From Roseicyclus amphidinii (GTDB lineage Bacteria; Pseudomonadota; Alphaproteobacteria; Rhodobacterales; Rhodobacteraceae), in the NCBI RefSeq assembly GCF_030163755.1, contig NZ_JASJOE010000009.1, forward strand, positions 26,324 to 90,323: a stretch of 64,000 bases of DNA, written 5' to 3'. Shown here one piece after another: positions 25,898 to 34,497 of the stretch (positions within the stretch are counted from its first letter, which is position 1; every line of letters starts with the position of its first letter). Below the pieces are notes generated by a model, which was not told the DNA's origin, ran no database searches, and saw only the letters and a program-made list of their open reading frames with translations. The translations under genes were made by a program, and so were the position numbers.

Positions 25898-27622
25898 TCA
25901 CTCCGCGGCGATGCGCGCGAGTTCCTCGGCGCGCAGGTCTTTTCTGAGGATCTTGCCGACGTTGGATTTCGGCAGCTCGTCGCGGAACTCCACCCGCCGG
26001 GGGATCTTGTAGCCGGTCAGATGCGCCTTGGCGTAGGCGCGGACGGCGGCCTCGGTCAGGGCGGGGTCGGAGGTGACGATGAAGGCCTTGACGGCCTCTC
26101 CGGTCGCCTCGTCGGGGACGCCGATCACGGCGGCCTCCAGAACGGCGGGGTGGGCGGCGAGCACGTCCTCGACCTCGTTGGGATAGACGTTGAAGCCCGA
26201 GACGACGACCATGTCCTTCTTGCGGTCGACGATGCGGACATAGCCGTCGGGGTCCATGGTGCCGATGTCACCGGTCAAGAACCAGTCGCCCTGCATGACC
26301 TTTTCGGTCTCGTCGGGCCGGTTCCAGTAACCTTTCATGATCTGCGGGCCGCGGGCCGCGATCTCGCCCGGCTCGCCCTGCGGCACCGGCTGGCCGTCCT
26401 CGCCGAGGCAGGCGATCTCGGTGCCCGGAACGGGGACGCCGATGGAGCCGGGCCGCGCCTTGCCCAGCGGCTCGAAGGTCAGCACGGGGGAGGTTTCGGT
26501 CAGGCCGTAGCCCTGGATCACGGGCGAGCCGGTGATGCGCTCCCATGTCTCGGCGACCGAGGATTGCAGCGCCATGCCGCCCGCGCTGGCGAATTTCAGG
26601 TGCCGCGGCGGCGTGTCGGTGAACCAGGTCTCGTTGGTGAGCCCGTTGAACAGCGTGTTCACCCCGCTCATCCAGGTGATGCGGTAATTCTCGAAGGCGC
26701 GCTTGAGGTTCGACAGCGGTCGCGGATTGGGGATCAGGATGTTGCGCGCGCCCAGCCACCAGAAGCCCAGCAGGTTCACGTTGAAGGCGAAGATGTGATA
26801 CATCGGCAGGGCGGTCAGCGCGACCTCGCGTCCCTTGTCGAGATCGCCGGTCAGAAGCTCCATCACCTGTTCCATGTTCACCAGCAGGTTCGCATGGGTC
26901 AGCATCGCGCCCTTGGAGACGCCGGTGGTTCCGCCGGTGTATTGCAGAACGGCGATGTCATCGGGGCCGACGGACTGGTGATAGGCGTCGACCTCGACAC
27001 GGGTCTTCGCCGCAAGCCCGCGGCCCGCGGCGATGGCCTCGGGCAGGCGGATATGGGCGGTCCCGATGGGTTTCACCGAGCGGTCCCAGTGCTTCTGCAC
27101 CAGCCCCACGATGCCCCGCGGCAGAACCGGCAGGAACTCGGCCACGCGGGTGACGATCACGTTGGGGATCGGGTGACCGGCGGTCGCCGCGGGGATCTTG
27201 TCGGCGAACATGTCCATGATGATCAGCGCCCGGGGCGTGGCATCCTCGAACTGCCGGGCCATCTCCTCGGCGGTGTAGAGCGGGTTGACGTTGACCAGCA
27301 CGCAGCCCGCCTTGAGCACGCCGAAGGCGGCGACGGGAAAGCTCAGGCAATTGGGCATCTGCACCGCCACGCGGTCGCCCGGCTGCAGCCCGGCCACCTC
27401 GCGCAGGTAGACCGCCAGCGCATCCGACATCTCGTCGACCTGCGCGAAGCTCAGCGTGCCGTTCATGCCGTTGGGCAGGCAACAGGTGAAGGCCGGCGCG
27501 GTGCCATAGGTCTCGGCCACGGCGCCGATCATGCCCGCGAGGTTGCGATAGGCCGGCTGTACGATATCCACCCGCGCACCGGCCCGGTAAAAGGCCGTCC
27601 ACGGCCGCCCCGGATGCTCCAT
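25898..27622 (-). CDS. fadD: Long-chain fatty acid--CoA ligase (FadD-like)
   Basis: A 574-residue adenylate-forming enzyme that activates fatty acids with ATP and CoA for beta-oxidation. Motifs in order: LQYTGGTTGVSKGAMLTH (P-loop), QGYGLTETSPV (A5), DWFLTGDIGTMDPDGY (A7), VDRKKDMVVVSGFNVYP (A8) and SNVGKILRKDLR (lid lysine). No membrane segment. ATG 27622 has a GGAGG site; an upstream Met at 27637 is possible. It reads away from the purine genes and towards the BASS symporter. Confidence 0.9.
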   Translation of the reverse strand: MEHPGRPWTAFYRAGARVDIVQPAYRNLAGMIGAVAETYGTAPAFTCCLPNGMNGTLSFAQVDEMSDALAVYLREVAGLQPGDRVAVQMPNCLSFPVAAFGVLKAGCVLVNVNPLYTAEEMARQFEDATPRALIIMDMFADKIPAATAGHPIPNVIVTRVAEFLPVLPRGIVGLVQKHWDRSVKPIGTAHIRLPEAIAAGRGLAAKTRVEVDAYHQSVGPDDIAVLQYTGGTTGVSKGAMLTHANLLVNMEQVMELLTGDLDKGREVALTALPMYHIFAFNVNLLGFWWLGARNILIPNPRPLSNLKRAFENYRITWMSGVNTLFNGLTNETWFTDTPPRHLKFASAGGMALQSSVAETWERITGSPVIQGYGLTETSPVLTFEPLGKARPGSIGVPVPGTEIACLGEDGQPVPQGEPGEIAARGPQIMKGYWNRPDETEKVMQGDWFLTGDIGTMDPDGYVRIVDRKKDMVVVSGFNVYPNEVEDVLAAHPAVLEAAVIGVPDEATGEAVKAFIVTSDPALTEAAVRAYAKAHLTGYKIPRRVEFRDELPKSNVGKILRKDLRAEELARIAAE

Positions 27623-27843
27623 GAGCCTCCCCCTCATGTCCCTCCAACTGGCTGGAGACGCTAACGCAGTTGCCGGGCCGGTGGAACGGAAATCGGAGGG
27701 AACGTCACGTCATTCCGCGCGCGCCGCTCTTGACGCGCGCCCCGACCCACCTCGACCCACCCCGGCACATCGCGCAGCAAGCCCCTTGCAACCCCCGCCC
27801 CGCTTGGCCAAGCCTGACCGAGACACATCCGGAGACCCGAGCG

Positions 27844-29253
27844 ATGCAGAGATACCCCCGCGACCTGACCGGCTACGGCCCGACCCCTCCCGATCCGCAA
27901 TGGCCGGGGGGCGCGAAGATCGCCGTCCAGATCGTGATGAATTACGAGGAGGGGGGTGAGAACAACATCCTGCACGGCGATGCCGCCTCGGAGGGGTTCC
28001 TGTCCGAGATCACCGGCGCGCAGCCCTGGCCGGGGATGCGGCACTGGAACATGGAATCGATCTACGAATACGGCGCGCGCGCCGGGTTCTGGCGGCTGCA
28101 CCGGATGCTGGGGCATCTGCCGCTCACGGTCTACGGCGTGACCAGCGCGCTGGCGCGGGCCCCCGAACAGGTTGCCGCGATGCAGGCGGCAGGGTGGGAG
28201 ATCGCCTCCCACGGGCTGAAATGGATCGAGCACAAGGACATGGACGAGGCGACCGAGCGCGCCCTGGTGCAGGAGGCCATCGCGCTGCACACGCAGGTCA
28301 CCGGCGCGCCCCCGCGCGGCTGGTACACCGGGCGCAGTTCGATGAATTCCGTGCCGCTGGCCGCCGAGACGGGGCTCTTCGCCTATATCGCCGATGATTA
28401 CGCCGACGACCTGCCCTATTGGCGGCGCTTCGGGGACCGCGACCAGCTGATGATCCCCTACACGCTCGACATCAACGACATGCGCTTCGCCATCCAGGCG
28501 GGCTTCACCGAGGGGGCGCAGTTCGAACAGTATATCCGCGACAGTTTCGACTGCCTCTACGCCGAGGGTCTGGCGGGACGGCCCGCGATGATGTCCATCG
28601 GGCTGCATTGCCGGCTGGCGGGGCGGCCAGGCCGGGCGCAGGCGCTGAAGCGCGCGGTCGATTACATGGCCGGGCATGAGGGGGTGTGGTTCGCCACCCG
28701 CCTCCAGATCGCGGAACATTGGGCCGCGACCCATCCGCCGGTGGCGCGCGCGCGCCCCTCCGAGATGGACCGCGCGCGCTTCGTCGCCGAGTTCGGCGGG
28801 ATCTTCGAGCACTCCCCCTGGATCGCCGAACGCGCCCATGCGCTGGAGCTGGGGCCGACCCATGACACGGCCACGGGTGTCCATTCCGCGCTCGCCCGCG
28901 TCTTCCGCAGCGCGTCCGAGGCCGAGCGGCTGGGCGTGCTGACCGCCCATCCCGACCTTGCGGGCAAACTGGCGGCGGCCAAGCGCCTGACGCCGGACAG
29001 CACCGCCGAACAGGCCAGCGCCGGTCTGGACGCGCTGACGGACGCGGAACGCGACGCTTTCAGTCGGCTGAACGCAGCCTACACGGAAAAATTCGGCTTC
29101 CCCTTCATCATCGCGGTGCGCGACCATGACAAGGCGGGGATCCTCGCGGCCTTCGAGCGCCGCCTCGGACAGGACCGCGACACGGAATTCGCCGAGGCCT
29201 GCCGACAGGTCGAGCGCATCGCCGAGCTGCGCCTGACGGAGAAGCTGGGATGA
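27844..29253 (+). CDS. Fused allantoinase (PuuE) and OHCU decarboxylase (UraD)
   Basis: A 469-residue protein. The first about 300 residues are a polysaccharide-deacetylase-fold PuuE allantoinase, with TGYGPTPPDPQWP and VMNYEEGGE early and GWYTGRSSMN in the middle. The last about 155 residues match UraD (2-oxo-4-hydroxy-4-carboxy-5-ureidoimidazoline decarboxylase), with HPDLAGKLAAAKRLT and FGFPFIIAVRDHDK. The fusion would do two consecutive steps of urate degradation. Start at 27844 follows GGAG; the upstream open frame is non-coding. The stop overlaps allA (ATGA). Divergent from fadD. Confidence 0.88.
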   Translation: MQRYPRDLTGYGPTPPDPQWPGGAKIAVQIVMNYEEGGENNILHGDAASEGFLSEITGAQPWPGMRHWNMESIYEYGARAGFWRLHRMLGHLPLTVYGVTSALARAPEQVAAMQAAGWEIASHGLKWIEHKDMDEATERALVQEAIALHTQVTGAPPRGWYTGRSSMNSVPLAAETGLFAYIADDYADDLPYWRRFGDRDQLMIPYTLDINDMRFAIQAGFTEGAQFEQYIRDSFDCLYAEGLAGRPAMMSIGLHCRLAGRPGRAQALKRAVDYMAGHEGVWFATRLQIAEHWAATHPPVARARPSEMDRARFVAEFGGIFEHSPWIAERAHALELGPTHDTATGVHSALARVFRSASEAERLGVLTAHPDLAGKLAAAKRLTPDSTAEQASAGLDALTDAERDAFSRLNAAYTEKFGFPFIIAVRDHDKAGILAAFERRLGQDRDTEFAEACRQVERIAELRLTEKLG

Positions 29254-29738
29254 GCCGCGAGATCCTGATCGAGCCCCTGACGGCGGCGGCCTTCGCCCCT
29301 TTCGGCGAGCTGCTGGAGACCGAGGGCGCGCCGGACAAGCTGATCAACCAGGGGCTTTGCGGGCGCTGGCACGACCGCGCGCGGCTGGAGTTCGGCGACG
29401 GGCGGGCGGGGATCAGCCTCTTCCGCTCGGAAACCCGCGCGCTGCCCTATGCGCTGGAGATGGTGGAGCGCCACCCGCTCGGCTCACAGGCCTTCCTGCC
29501 GATGTCATACGACCCGTTCCTCGTCATCGTCGCGCCCGACGAGGATGGCACGCCGGGCAGGCCGCGCGCCTTTCGCAGCACGGCGGGGCAGGGGATAAAC
29601 ATCGCGCGCAACACCTGGCACGGGGTGCTGACGCCGCTGCATGCGCCGGGGCTTTTCGCCGTGGTGGACCGGATCGGCGAGGGCGCGAACCTCGAGGAAC
29701 ACTGGTTCGACACCCCCTGGACGGTGCGCGACGCCTGA
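29250..29738 (+). CDS. allA: Ureidoglycolate lyase
   Basis: A 162-residue cupin-fold enzyme that splits (S)-ureidoglycolate to glyoxylate and urea. The family pattern is seen in PLTAAAFAPFGELLE, then QAFLPMSYDPFLVIVAP, then NIARNTWHGVL where the conserved His lies, and the C-terminal EHWFDTPW. It overlaps the fused PuuE-UraD gene by 4 bases and completes the allantoin route except for allantoate amidohydrolase, absent here. Its product glyoxylate is the substrate of the bhc operon convergent just downstream. Confidence 0.92.
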   Translation: MSREILIEPLTAAAFAPFGELLETEGAPDKLINQGLCGRWHDRARLEFGDGRAGISLFRSETRALPYALEMVERHPLGSQAFLPMSYDPFLVIVAPDEDGTPGRPRAFRSTAGQGINIARNTWHGVLTPLHAPGLFAVVDRIGEGANLEEHWFDTPWTVRDA

Positions 29739-29830
29739 GGGTCCGCGCACGACCGTCCCCTTCATCTTTCCCCAAATACGCATCCGCAGCCAGCCACCCC
29801 GCGCCAGCCCTTGCCCGGAAAGGCACCCCC

Positions 29831-29850
29831 GCACCCGCGTCAGCGGGTGC
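29831..29850. terminator. Hairpin between convergent allA and bhcD
   Basis: A perfect 8-bp stem, GCACCCGC paired with GCGGGTGC across a GTCA loop, stands in the gap between the convergent allA and bhcD stops. There is no T-run on either side, so it would be a weak or Rho-assisted bidirectional terminator. Confidence 0.4.
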
Positions 29851-29916
29851 CGGGCCCAAGCTGTGAGACCCATGGCGCAGCCATGGTCGAACACGCGGGA
29901 GCGCGCCGGCTCGAGA

Positions 29917-30906
29917 TCAGAGCGGAACGAGGGTCGCCGTGCCGTCCGCGACCGCCGTCTCGACGATGGAGGCCGCGACGGCCAGGTCCTGCAATCCCAC
30001 GCCGGTGCCGTCGAAGAGCGTGATCTCCTCCGCGCTGGTCCGGCCCGGATGGGTGCCGTTGATGACCGCGCCCACCGGCGTCACGTCGCCCTCGGCGATC
30101 AGCCCCTCGGCCACCGCATGCTGCGCTTCGCCGATGGAGACGGACTGTGCCGCCTCGTCGGTGAAGACGGTGGCGCGCGCCAGCAGCGCCGCCTCGACCT
30201 CCTGCTTGCCCTTGGTGTCGGTGCCCATGCAGGCCAGATGCGTGCCGGGCGACACGTGATCGGCCATCAGCGTCGGCGCGAAAGACGAGGTGATCGTGAT
30301 GATCACATCGGCCTCGCGCAGGCCGGGCAGTTCCACCGCCTCGAAGGGGAGACCCGCCTCGTCGGCGACCTTCTGCAGGTTCGGCAGCATCTCGGGATGC
30401 AGGTTCCAGCCGATCACCTTCTCGAAATCGCGCTGCTCCAGCGCCGCGCGCATCTGGAAGGTCGCCTGGTGGCCCGCGCCGACCATGCCCAGCACCTTGG
30501 CATCTTCCCGTGCCAAATGCCGGATCGACACCGAAGAGGCCGCCGCCGTGCGCAGCGCGGTCAGGTAGTTGCCGCCGACCAGCGCCTTCACCCGGCCCGT
30601 TTCCGGGTCGAAGAGGAAGACCGTCGACTGGTGGTTGATCAGCCCCCGCCGCTCGAGGTTATGGGGCCAGTAGCCCCCGGCCTTCAGCCCGAGGATGCCC
30701 GGCGCCACGCCGCCCTTGAAGCCGTAGAGCGCATCCTCGGTCGGCATCGCCTCGCGCACCACGGGGAAATTCGCGGCCTCGCCCGAGGCCATGGCGGCGA
30801 AGACCTTTTCCACCGCCTCGAAACTGGCTTGCCGGGTCAGGAGGCCGGGGATCATGCCCTCGGGCACGATCACCAGCTCGTGTCGGCTCATCTGTCCGCC
30901 GTCCAT
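29917..30906 (-). CDS. bhcD: Iminosuccinate reductase of the beta-hydroxyaspartate cycle
   Basis: An ornithine-cyclodeaminase/mu-crystallin family dehydrogenase, 329 residues, that reduces iminosuccinate to aspartate with NADH and so regenerates the amino donor of the cycle. Rossmann loop VLGMVGAGHQATFQ has Gly140, Gly143 and Gly145; FKGGVAPGILGLKAGG precedes it. Assignment to BhcD rests mainly on its place as last gene of bhcA-bhcB-bhcC-bhcD. The ATG overlaps the bhcC stop by one base (TGATG); a Met five residues in (30891) is an alternative start. Confidence 0.92.
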   Translation of the reverse strand: MDGGQMSRHELVIVPEGMIPGLLTRQASFEAVEKVFAAMASGEAANFPVVREAMPTEDALYGFKGGVAPGILGLKAGGYWPHNLERRGLINHQSTVFLFDPETGRVKALVGGNYLTALRTAAASSVSIRHLAREDAKVLGMVGAGHQATFQMRAALEQRDFEKVIGWNLHPEMLPNLQKVADEAGLPFEAVELPGLREADVIITITSSFAPTLMADHVSPGTHLACMGTDTKGKQEVEAALLARATVFTDEAAQSVSIGEAQHAVAEGLIAEGDVTPVGAVINGTHPGRTSAEEITLFDGTGVGLQDLAVAASIVETAVADGTATLVPL

Positions 30907-32069
30907 CAGTAGGCCTTGCCGCGGGCCGAGACGGGCCAGACCACCTCGACCTTGCCGCCGCGGACGCCGACATACCAGTCGTGGACGTTGCAGGTCGGGT
31001 CGCAATGGCCGGGGACAAGGCGCAGCTTGTCGTTGACCTTCAGGACGCCCTCGGGGTCGGCGACGACGCCATGCTCGTCCGAGCACTTGACGTATTGCAC
31101 GTCGTCGCGCCCGAAGATCACCGGCAGGCCCGAGTCGACCGACTGCGCCTTGAGGCCCGCATCGACGATGGCCTTGTCGGCCTTGGCGTGGCTCATGACC
31201 GAGGTCAGGATGAACAGCGCGTTCTCCCATTCGCCGCGGTCGATGCGGTTGCCGTTCTGGTCGAGGATGCGGCCGTAATCGGCATCCATGAAGGCGTAGG
31301 AGCCGCACTGAAGCTCGTTGTAGACGCCGGAATTGCTCTCGAAATAATAGGAGCCGGTGCCGCCGCCGCCGACGATGTCACACTCGATGCCCTCGGATTT
31401 CAGCGTGTCCACGGCGTCCTTCACCATGGCCACGGCCACGGCGATCTTGGCCTTGCGCTCGTCATAGCTGTCAAGGTGCTGCATCGCGCCCTGGTAGGCC
31501 TGCAGCCCGGCGAACTTGAGGCCGGGGGCCGCGTCGATGGCCTTGGCCAGCTCCACCACGGCGGGCGTGCTGGTCACGCCGCAGCGCCCCGCGCCGCAGT
31601 CGATTTCCACGAGGCATTCGATGGTCGTGCCGTGCTTCACCGCCGCAGCCGACAGGTCGGCCACGTTGTCGAGCATGTCCACGCAGCAGATCGTGCGCGC
31701 GCCCAGCTTGGGCATGCGGGCCAGACGGTCGATCTTGGCGGGGTCGCGGACCTGGTTCGACACCAGCACGTCCTTGATGCCGCCGCGGGCGAAGACCTCG
31801 GCCTCGGAGACCTTCTGGCAGCAGACGCCGCAGGCACCGCCGAGTTCCACCTGGAGCTTCGCCACGTCGACCGACTTGTGCATCTTGCCATGCACCCGGT
31901 GCCGCATGCCATGGGCGGCGGCGTAGTCGCCCATCTTCTTGATGTTGCGCTCGAGCGCGTCGAGGTCGAGGACGAGGCAGGGGGTCTGGATCTCGCTCTC
32001 GTCCATGCCGGGCAGGGCGGGGATGTCGTAGCCGACTTCCAGGGTGTCGATGTCGATGACGTCTTTCAT
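30906..32069 (-). CDS. bhcC: Beta-hydroxyaspartate aldolase
   Basis: PLP-dependent fold type III enzyme of the D-threonine aldolase/DSD1 group, 387 residues, that condenses glycine and glyoxylate to beta-hydroxyaspartate. QTPCLVLDLDALERNIKKM starts the barrel, and RHRVHGKMHKS carries the PLP lysine, probably Lys62. VEIDCGAGRCGV follows and a C-terminal His/Asp metal site region is seen in VPGHCDPTCNVHDW. A GGAGAG ribosome site precedes the ATG. An 87-base gap with a strong inverted repeat separates it from bhcB. Confidence 0.95.
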   Translation of the reverse strand: MKDVIDIDTLEVGYDIPALPGMDESEIQTPCLVLDLDALERNIKKMGDYAAAHGMRHRVHGKMHKSVDVAKLQVELGGACGVCCQKVSEAEVFARGGIKDVLVSNQVRDPAKIDRLARMPKLGARTICCVDMLDNVADLSAAAVKHGTTIECLVEIDCGAGRCGVTSTPAVVELAKAIDAAPGLKFAGLQAYQGAMQHLDSYDERKAKIAVAVAMVKDAVDTLKSEGIECDIVGGGGTGSYYFESNSGVYNELQCGSYAFMDADYGRILDQNGNRIDRGEWENALFILTSVMSHAKADKAIVDAGLKAQSVDSGLPVIFGRDDVQYVKCSDEHGVVADPEGVLKVNDKLRLVPGHCDPTCNVHDWYVGVRGGKVEVVWPVSARGKAY

Positions 32070-32091
32070 GGGGCTCTCCGGTTGTTCTGGT

Positions 32092-32149
32092 GCCGGGCTG
32101 AAGCCCGGCCTACGGGCGACTTGAGATGTAGGCCGGGCTTCAGCCCGGC
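32092..32149. repeat. Long inverted repeat inside the bhc operon
   Basis: Two perfect 22-base arms, 32092-32113 and 32128-32149, separated by 14 bases. Each arm itself contains the smaller stem GCCGGGCT..AGCCCGGC, so two alternative folds exist: one large hairpin or two small ones. It fills most of the bhcB-bhcC gap and looks like a REP-type extragenic element that could terminate part of the transcripts or protect the upstream message. Confidence 0.9.
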
Positions 32150-32156
32150 TTGGGCC

Positions 32157-33122
32157 TTACATCCAGGGCAGCTTGTCGAGGTCGACGTTGCCGCCGGTGA
32201 TGATCACGCCGACGCGGCGACCCCGGAAGATGTCGGGGTTCTTGATGATGGTCGCCAGCGGCACGGCGCAGCTGGGCTCCATCACGATCTTCATGCGCTG
32301 CCACGTGAGTTTCATCGCGTCGATGATCTCCTGCTCCGACGCCGTCAGGATGTCGGTGACGTGCTGCGACACGAAATGCCAGGTGTTCTCCTTCAGCGGC
32401 ACCTTGAGCCCGTCGGCGATGGTATTCGGCGCATCGTCGGCGATGATATGGCCCGCCTTGAAGGAGCGGTAGGCGTCGTCGGCCTGTTCCGGCTCGGCGG
32501 CGTAGATCTCGACATGGGGCGCGATGTTCGACAGCGTCAGGCAACAGCCCGAGACCATGCCGCCGCCGCCGATGGGGGCGATGACCTGCTCCAGCCCTTC
32601 GACCTGCTCCATCAGCTCGCGCGAACAAGTTGCTTGCCCCGCGATCACGCGGGGGTCGTTGTAAGGGTGGACGAAATCCGCGCCGGTGCGCGCGTGGACA
32701 TCGGCGAAGACGGCCTCGCGCGAGGTCGTCGAGGGTTCGCATTCGGTGATCGTGCCGCCGTAGCCGCGCACGGCGGCCTTCTTGGCCTCAGGGGCGGTGC
32801 GGGGCATGACGACGTGGCAGGGTATGCCACGGCGGCCCGCCGCGTAGGAGAGCGAGAGCGCGTGGTTGCCCGAGGAGTGCGTCGCCACGCCCTTGGCGGC
32901 CTGTTCATCGCTGAGGCCGAAGACGGCGTTGGACGCGCCGCGGACCTTGAAGGCGCCGGCCTTCTGGAAGTTCTCGCATTTGAAGAACAGCTCGGCGCCG
33001 GTCAGCTCGTTCATGAACTGCGAAGTCAGAACGGGCGTGCGGTGGATGTAGGGCCTGATCCGCTCATGCGCGGCGATCACGTCGTCGAAATCGGGGATAC
33101 GGGTGGTGATGGCGTCCTTCAT
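32157..33122 (-). CDS. bhcB: Beta-hydroxyaspartate dehydratase
   Basis: PLP fold type II lyase, 321 residues, which dehydrates beta-hydroxyaspartate to iminosuccinate. It belongs with serine/threonine dehydratases and threo-3-hydroxyaspartate ammonia-lyases: FKCENFQKAGAFKVRGA has the PLP Lys59, SSGNHALSLSYAA binds the phosphate-side substrate carboxylate, and APIGGGGMVSGC is the glycine-rich phosphate cup. The 12-base gap after bhcA supports one transcript. Confidence 0.94.
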   Translation of the reverse strand: MKDAITTRIPDFDDVIAAHERIRPYIHRTPVLTSQFMNELTGAELFFKCENFQKAGAFKVRGASNAVFGLSDEQAAKGVATHSSGNHALSLSYAAGRRGIPCHVVMPRTAPEAKKAAVRGYGGTITECEPSTTSREAVFADVHARTGADFVHPYNDPRVIAGQATCSRELMEQVEGLEQVIAPIGGGGMVSGCCLTLSNIAPHVEIYAAEPEQADDAYRSFKAGHIIADDAPNTIADGLKVPLKENTWHFVSQHVTDILTASEQEIIDAMKLTWQRMKIVMEPSCAVPLATIIKNPDIFRGRRVGVIITGGNVDLDKLPWM

Positions 33123-33134
33123 CGTCGCTTTCCC

Positions 33135-34325
33135 TTATTCGGCGGCCAGCGCGACCGGGGTCGCGGTGCTGCGGTAAACCTCTTGCGCGGCGGCGACGCC
33201 GGAGCCGAGGGTGATGTCGAGGCCGAGATCGGCCATGACCATCTCGGCGGTTGCGATGCCCGAGAGGGCCAGAACGTCGGTCAGCATGCCGAGGTGGCCT
33301 ATGCGGAAGACCTTGCCCGCGACCTGTCCCAGGCCCGCGCCGAAGGCGACGCCGTAGCGGGTGCTGGCGTGGCTGACGATCCGGGCCGCGTCGAAGCCCT
33401 CGGGCGTGCGGATCGCGCTGACGGTGTCGGAGTAGAGCTCGGGGCGGACGGCACAGAGCTGAAGGCCCCAGGCATGGACCGCGGCGCGCACGCCGGTGGC
33501 GATGCGGGTGTGGCGGGCGAAGACGTTCTCGAGCCCCTCGTCAAGCAGCATCGCCGCGCCTTCCTTCAGCCCGTTCAGCAGGCCCACGGCAGGCGTGTAG
33601 GGATAGGCGTTGGCGGCGTAGCCCGCGGCCATGTCGCGGATGTCGAAATAAGTGCGCGGCAGGCCCGCGGTTTCCGCGGCGCGCATGGCCTGTTTCGAGA
33701 AGACCGCGATGCCGAGGCCCGCGGGCAGCATGAAGCCCTTTTGGCTGCCGGTGACGGCGACGTCGACCTTCCAGCCGTCGAATTCGAAGGGCATGGAGCC
33801 GATGGAGCTGACCCCGTCGACGAAGAGAAGCGCGGGGTGTTTCGCGGCATCCATCGCGCGGCGGACGGCGGGGATGTCGGAGCGCACGCCGGTGGCGGTC
33901 TCGTTATGGGTGGCGAGGACGGCCTTGATCCGGTGGCCGGTGTCGGCGGTCAGGATTTCCTCGAAGCGGTCGGCGGGGATGCCTTCGCCCCATGGCGTTT
34001 CCACGATCTCGACGGTCAGGCCGTGGCGCTGGCACATGTCGATCCATTTGTGGGAGAACATGCCGTTGCGCGCGGCCAGAACCGTGTCGCCGGGGTTCAG
34101 CGTGTTGGTGATCGCCGTTTCCCAGCCGCCGGTTCCGGTCGAGGGGAAGACGAAGACGCTGGCATCCGCCGATTTCACCACGCGGCGCACGCCGTTCAGG
34201 GCGGGGTGCAGGATGTCCTTGAACAGGCTCGAGCGGTGGTCGAGCGTGGGCATGTCACAGGCGCGCCGAAGGCTCTCGGGCATGTTCGTGGGGCCTGGAA
34301 TGAAAACCGGGTTCTGGAAGCTCAT
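33135..34325 (-). CDS. bhcA: Aspartate--glyoxylate aminotransferase
   Basis: A 396-residue fold type I PLP enzyme that transfers the amino group of aspartate to glyoxylate, giving glycine and oxaloacetate, first step of the cycle. FIPGPTNMPE opens the chain as in serine/alanine-glyoxylate aminotransferases, SADASVFVFPSTGTGG binds the cofactor phosphate, and VTGSQKGFMLPAGLG holds the Schiff-base Lys196. Start at 34325 follows AGGAGA; the frame extends 19 residues further without support. First gene of the bhc operon, divergent from bhcR. Confidence 0.95.
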   Translation of the reverse strand: MSFQNPVFIPGPTNMPESLRRACDMPTLDHRSSLFKDILHPALNGVRRVVKSADASVFVFPSTGTGGWETAITNTLNPGDTVLAARNGMFSHKWIDMCQRHGLTVEIVETPWGEGIPADRFEEILTADTGHRIKAVLATHNETATGVRSDIPAVRRAMDAAKHPALLFVDGVSSIGSMPFEFDGWKVDVAVTGSQKGFMLPAGLGIAVFSKQAMRAAETAGLPRTYFDIRDMAAGYAANAYPYTPAVGLLNGLKEGAAMLLDEGLENVFARHTRIATGVRAAVHAWGLQLCAVRPELYSDTVSAIRTPEGFDAARIVSHASTRYGVAFGAGLGQVAGKVFRIGHLGMLTDVLALSGIATAEMVMADLGLDITLGSGVAAAQEVYRSTATPVALAAE

Positions 34326-34388
34326 GGGGTGCCGTCTCCTCATCTCTGGGGACAAGGTAGAGTGCGGCACCCGTGCGCACAATTTTTT

Positions 34389-34477
34389 TGAAAAGGTTTT
34401 TCAGAACTGATAGTGTGAAGTGTGGTCGTTGAATATCAATGACTTGATATTTTTCGCATGGTGAAAGCGTTTTTCAC
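34389..34477. promoter_or_regulatory. bhcR-bhcA divergent control region with three inverted repeats
   Basis: TGAAAA-GGT-TTTTCA (34389-34403), AATATCAA-TGAC-TTGATATT (34432-34451) and GTGAAA-GCGTT-TTTCAC (34461-34477) lie between the two start codons in an unusually AT-rich stretch. On the minus strand TTGATA (in the second repeat) and CACTAT, 18 bases apart, could form the bhcA promoter. BhcR is known in Paracoccus to bind this type of intergenic region; which repeat is the operator is inferred. Confidence 0.65.
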
Positions 34478-34497
34478 TGCACTGCAGCGAGGCTTCG

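Noticed and set aside
25133..27664. An 843-codon His/Asp/Gly-rich frame opposite the symporter and FadD genes
   Set aside because: It crosses two clear genes and has the low-complexity character of an antisense shadow.
30981..34391. An open frame of more than 1100 codons on the plus strand opposite bhcA-bhcC
   Set aside because: It lies antisense to well-recognised enzymes and is produced by high third-position GC; it crosses several gene boundaries and shows no domain.
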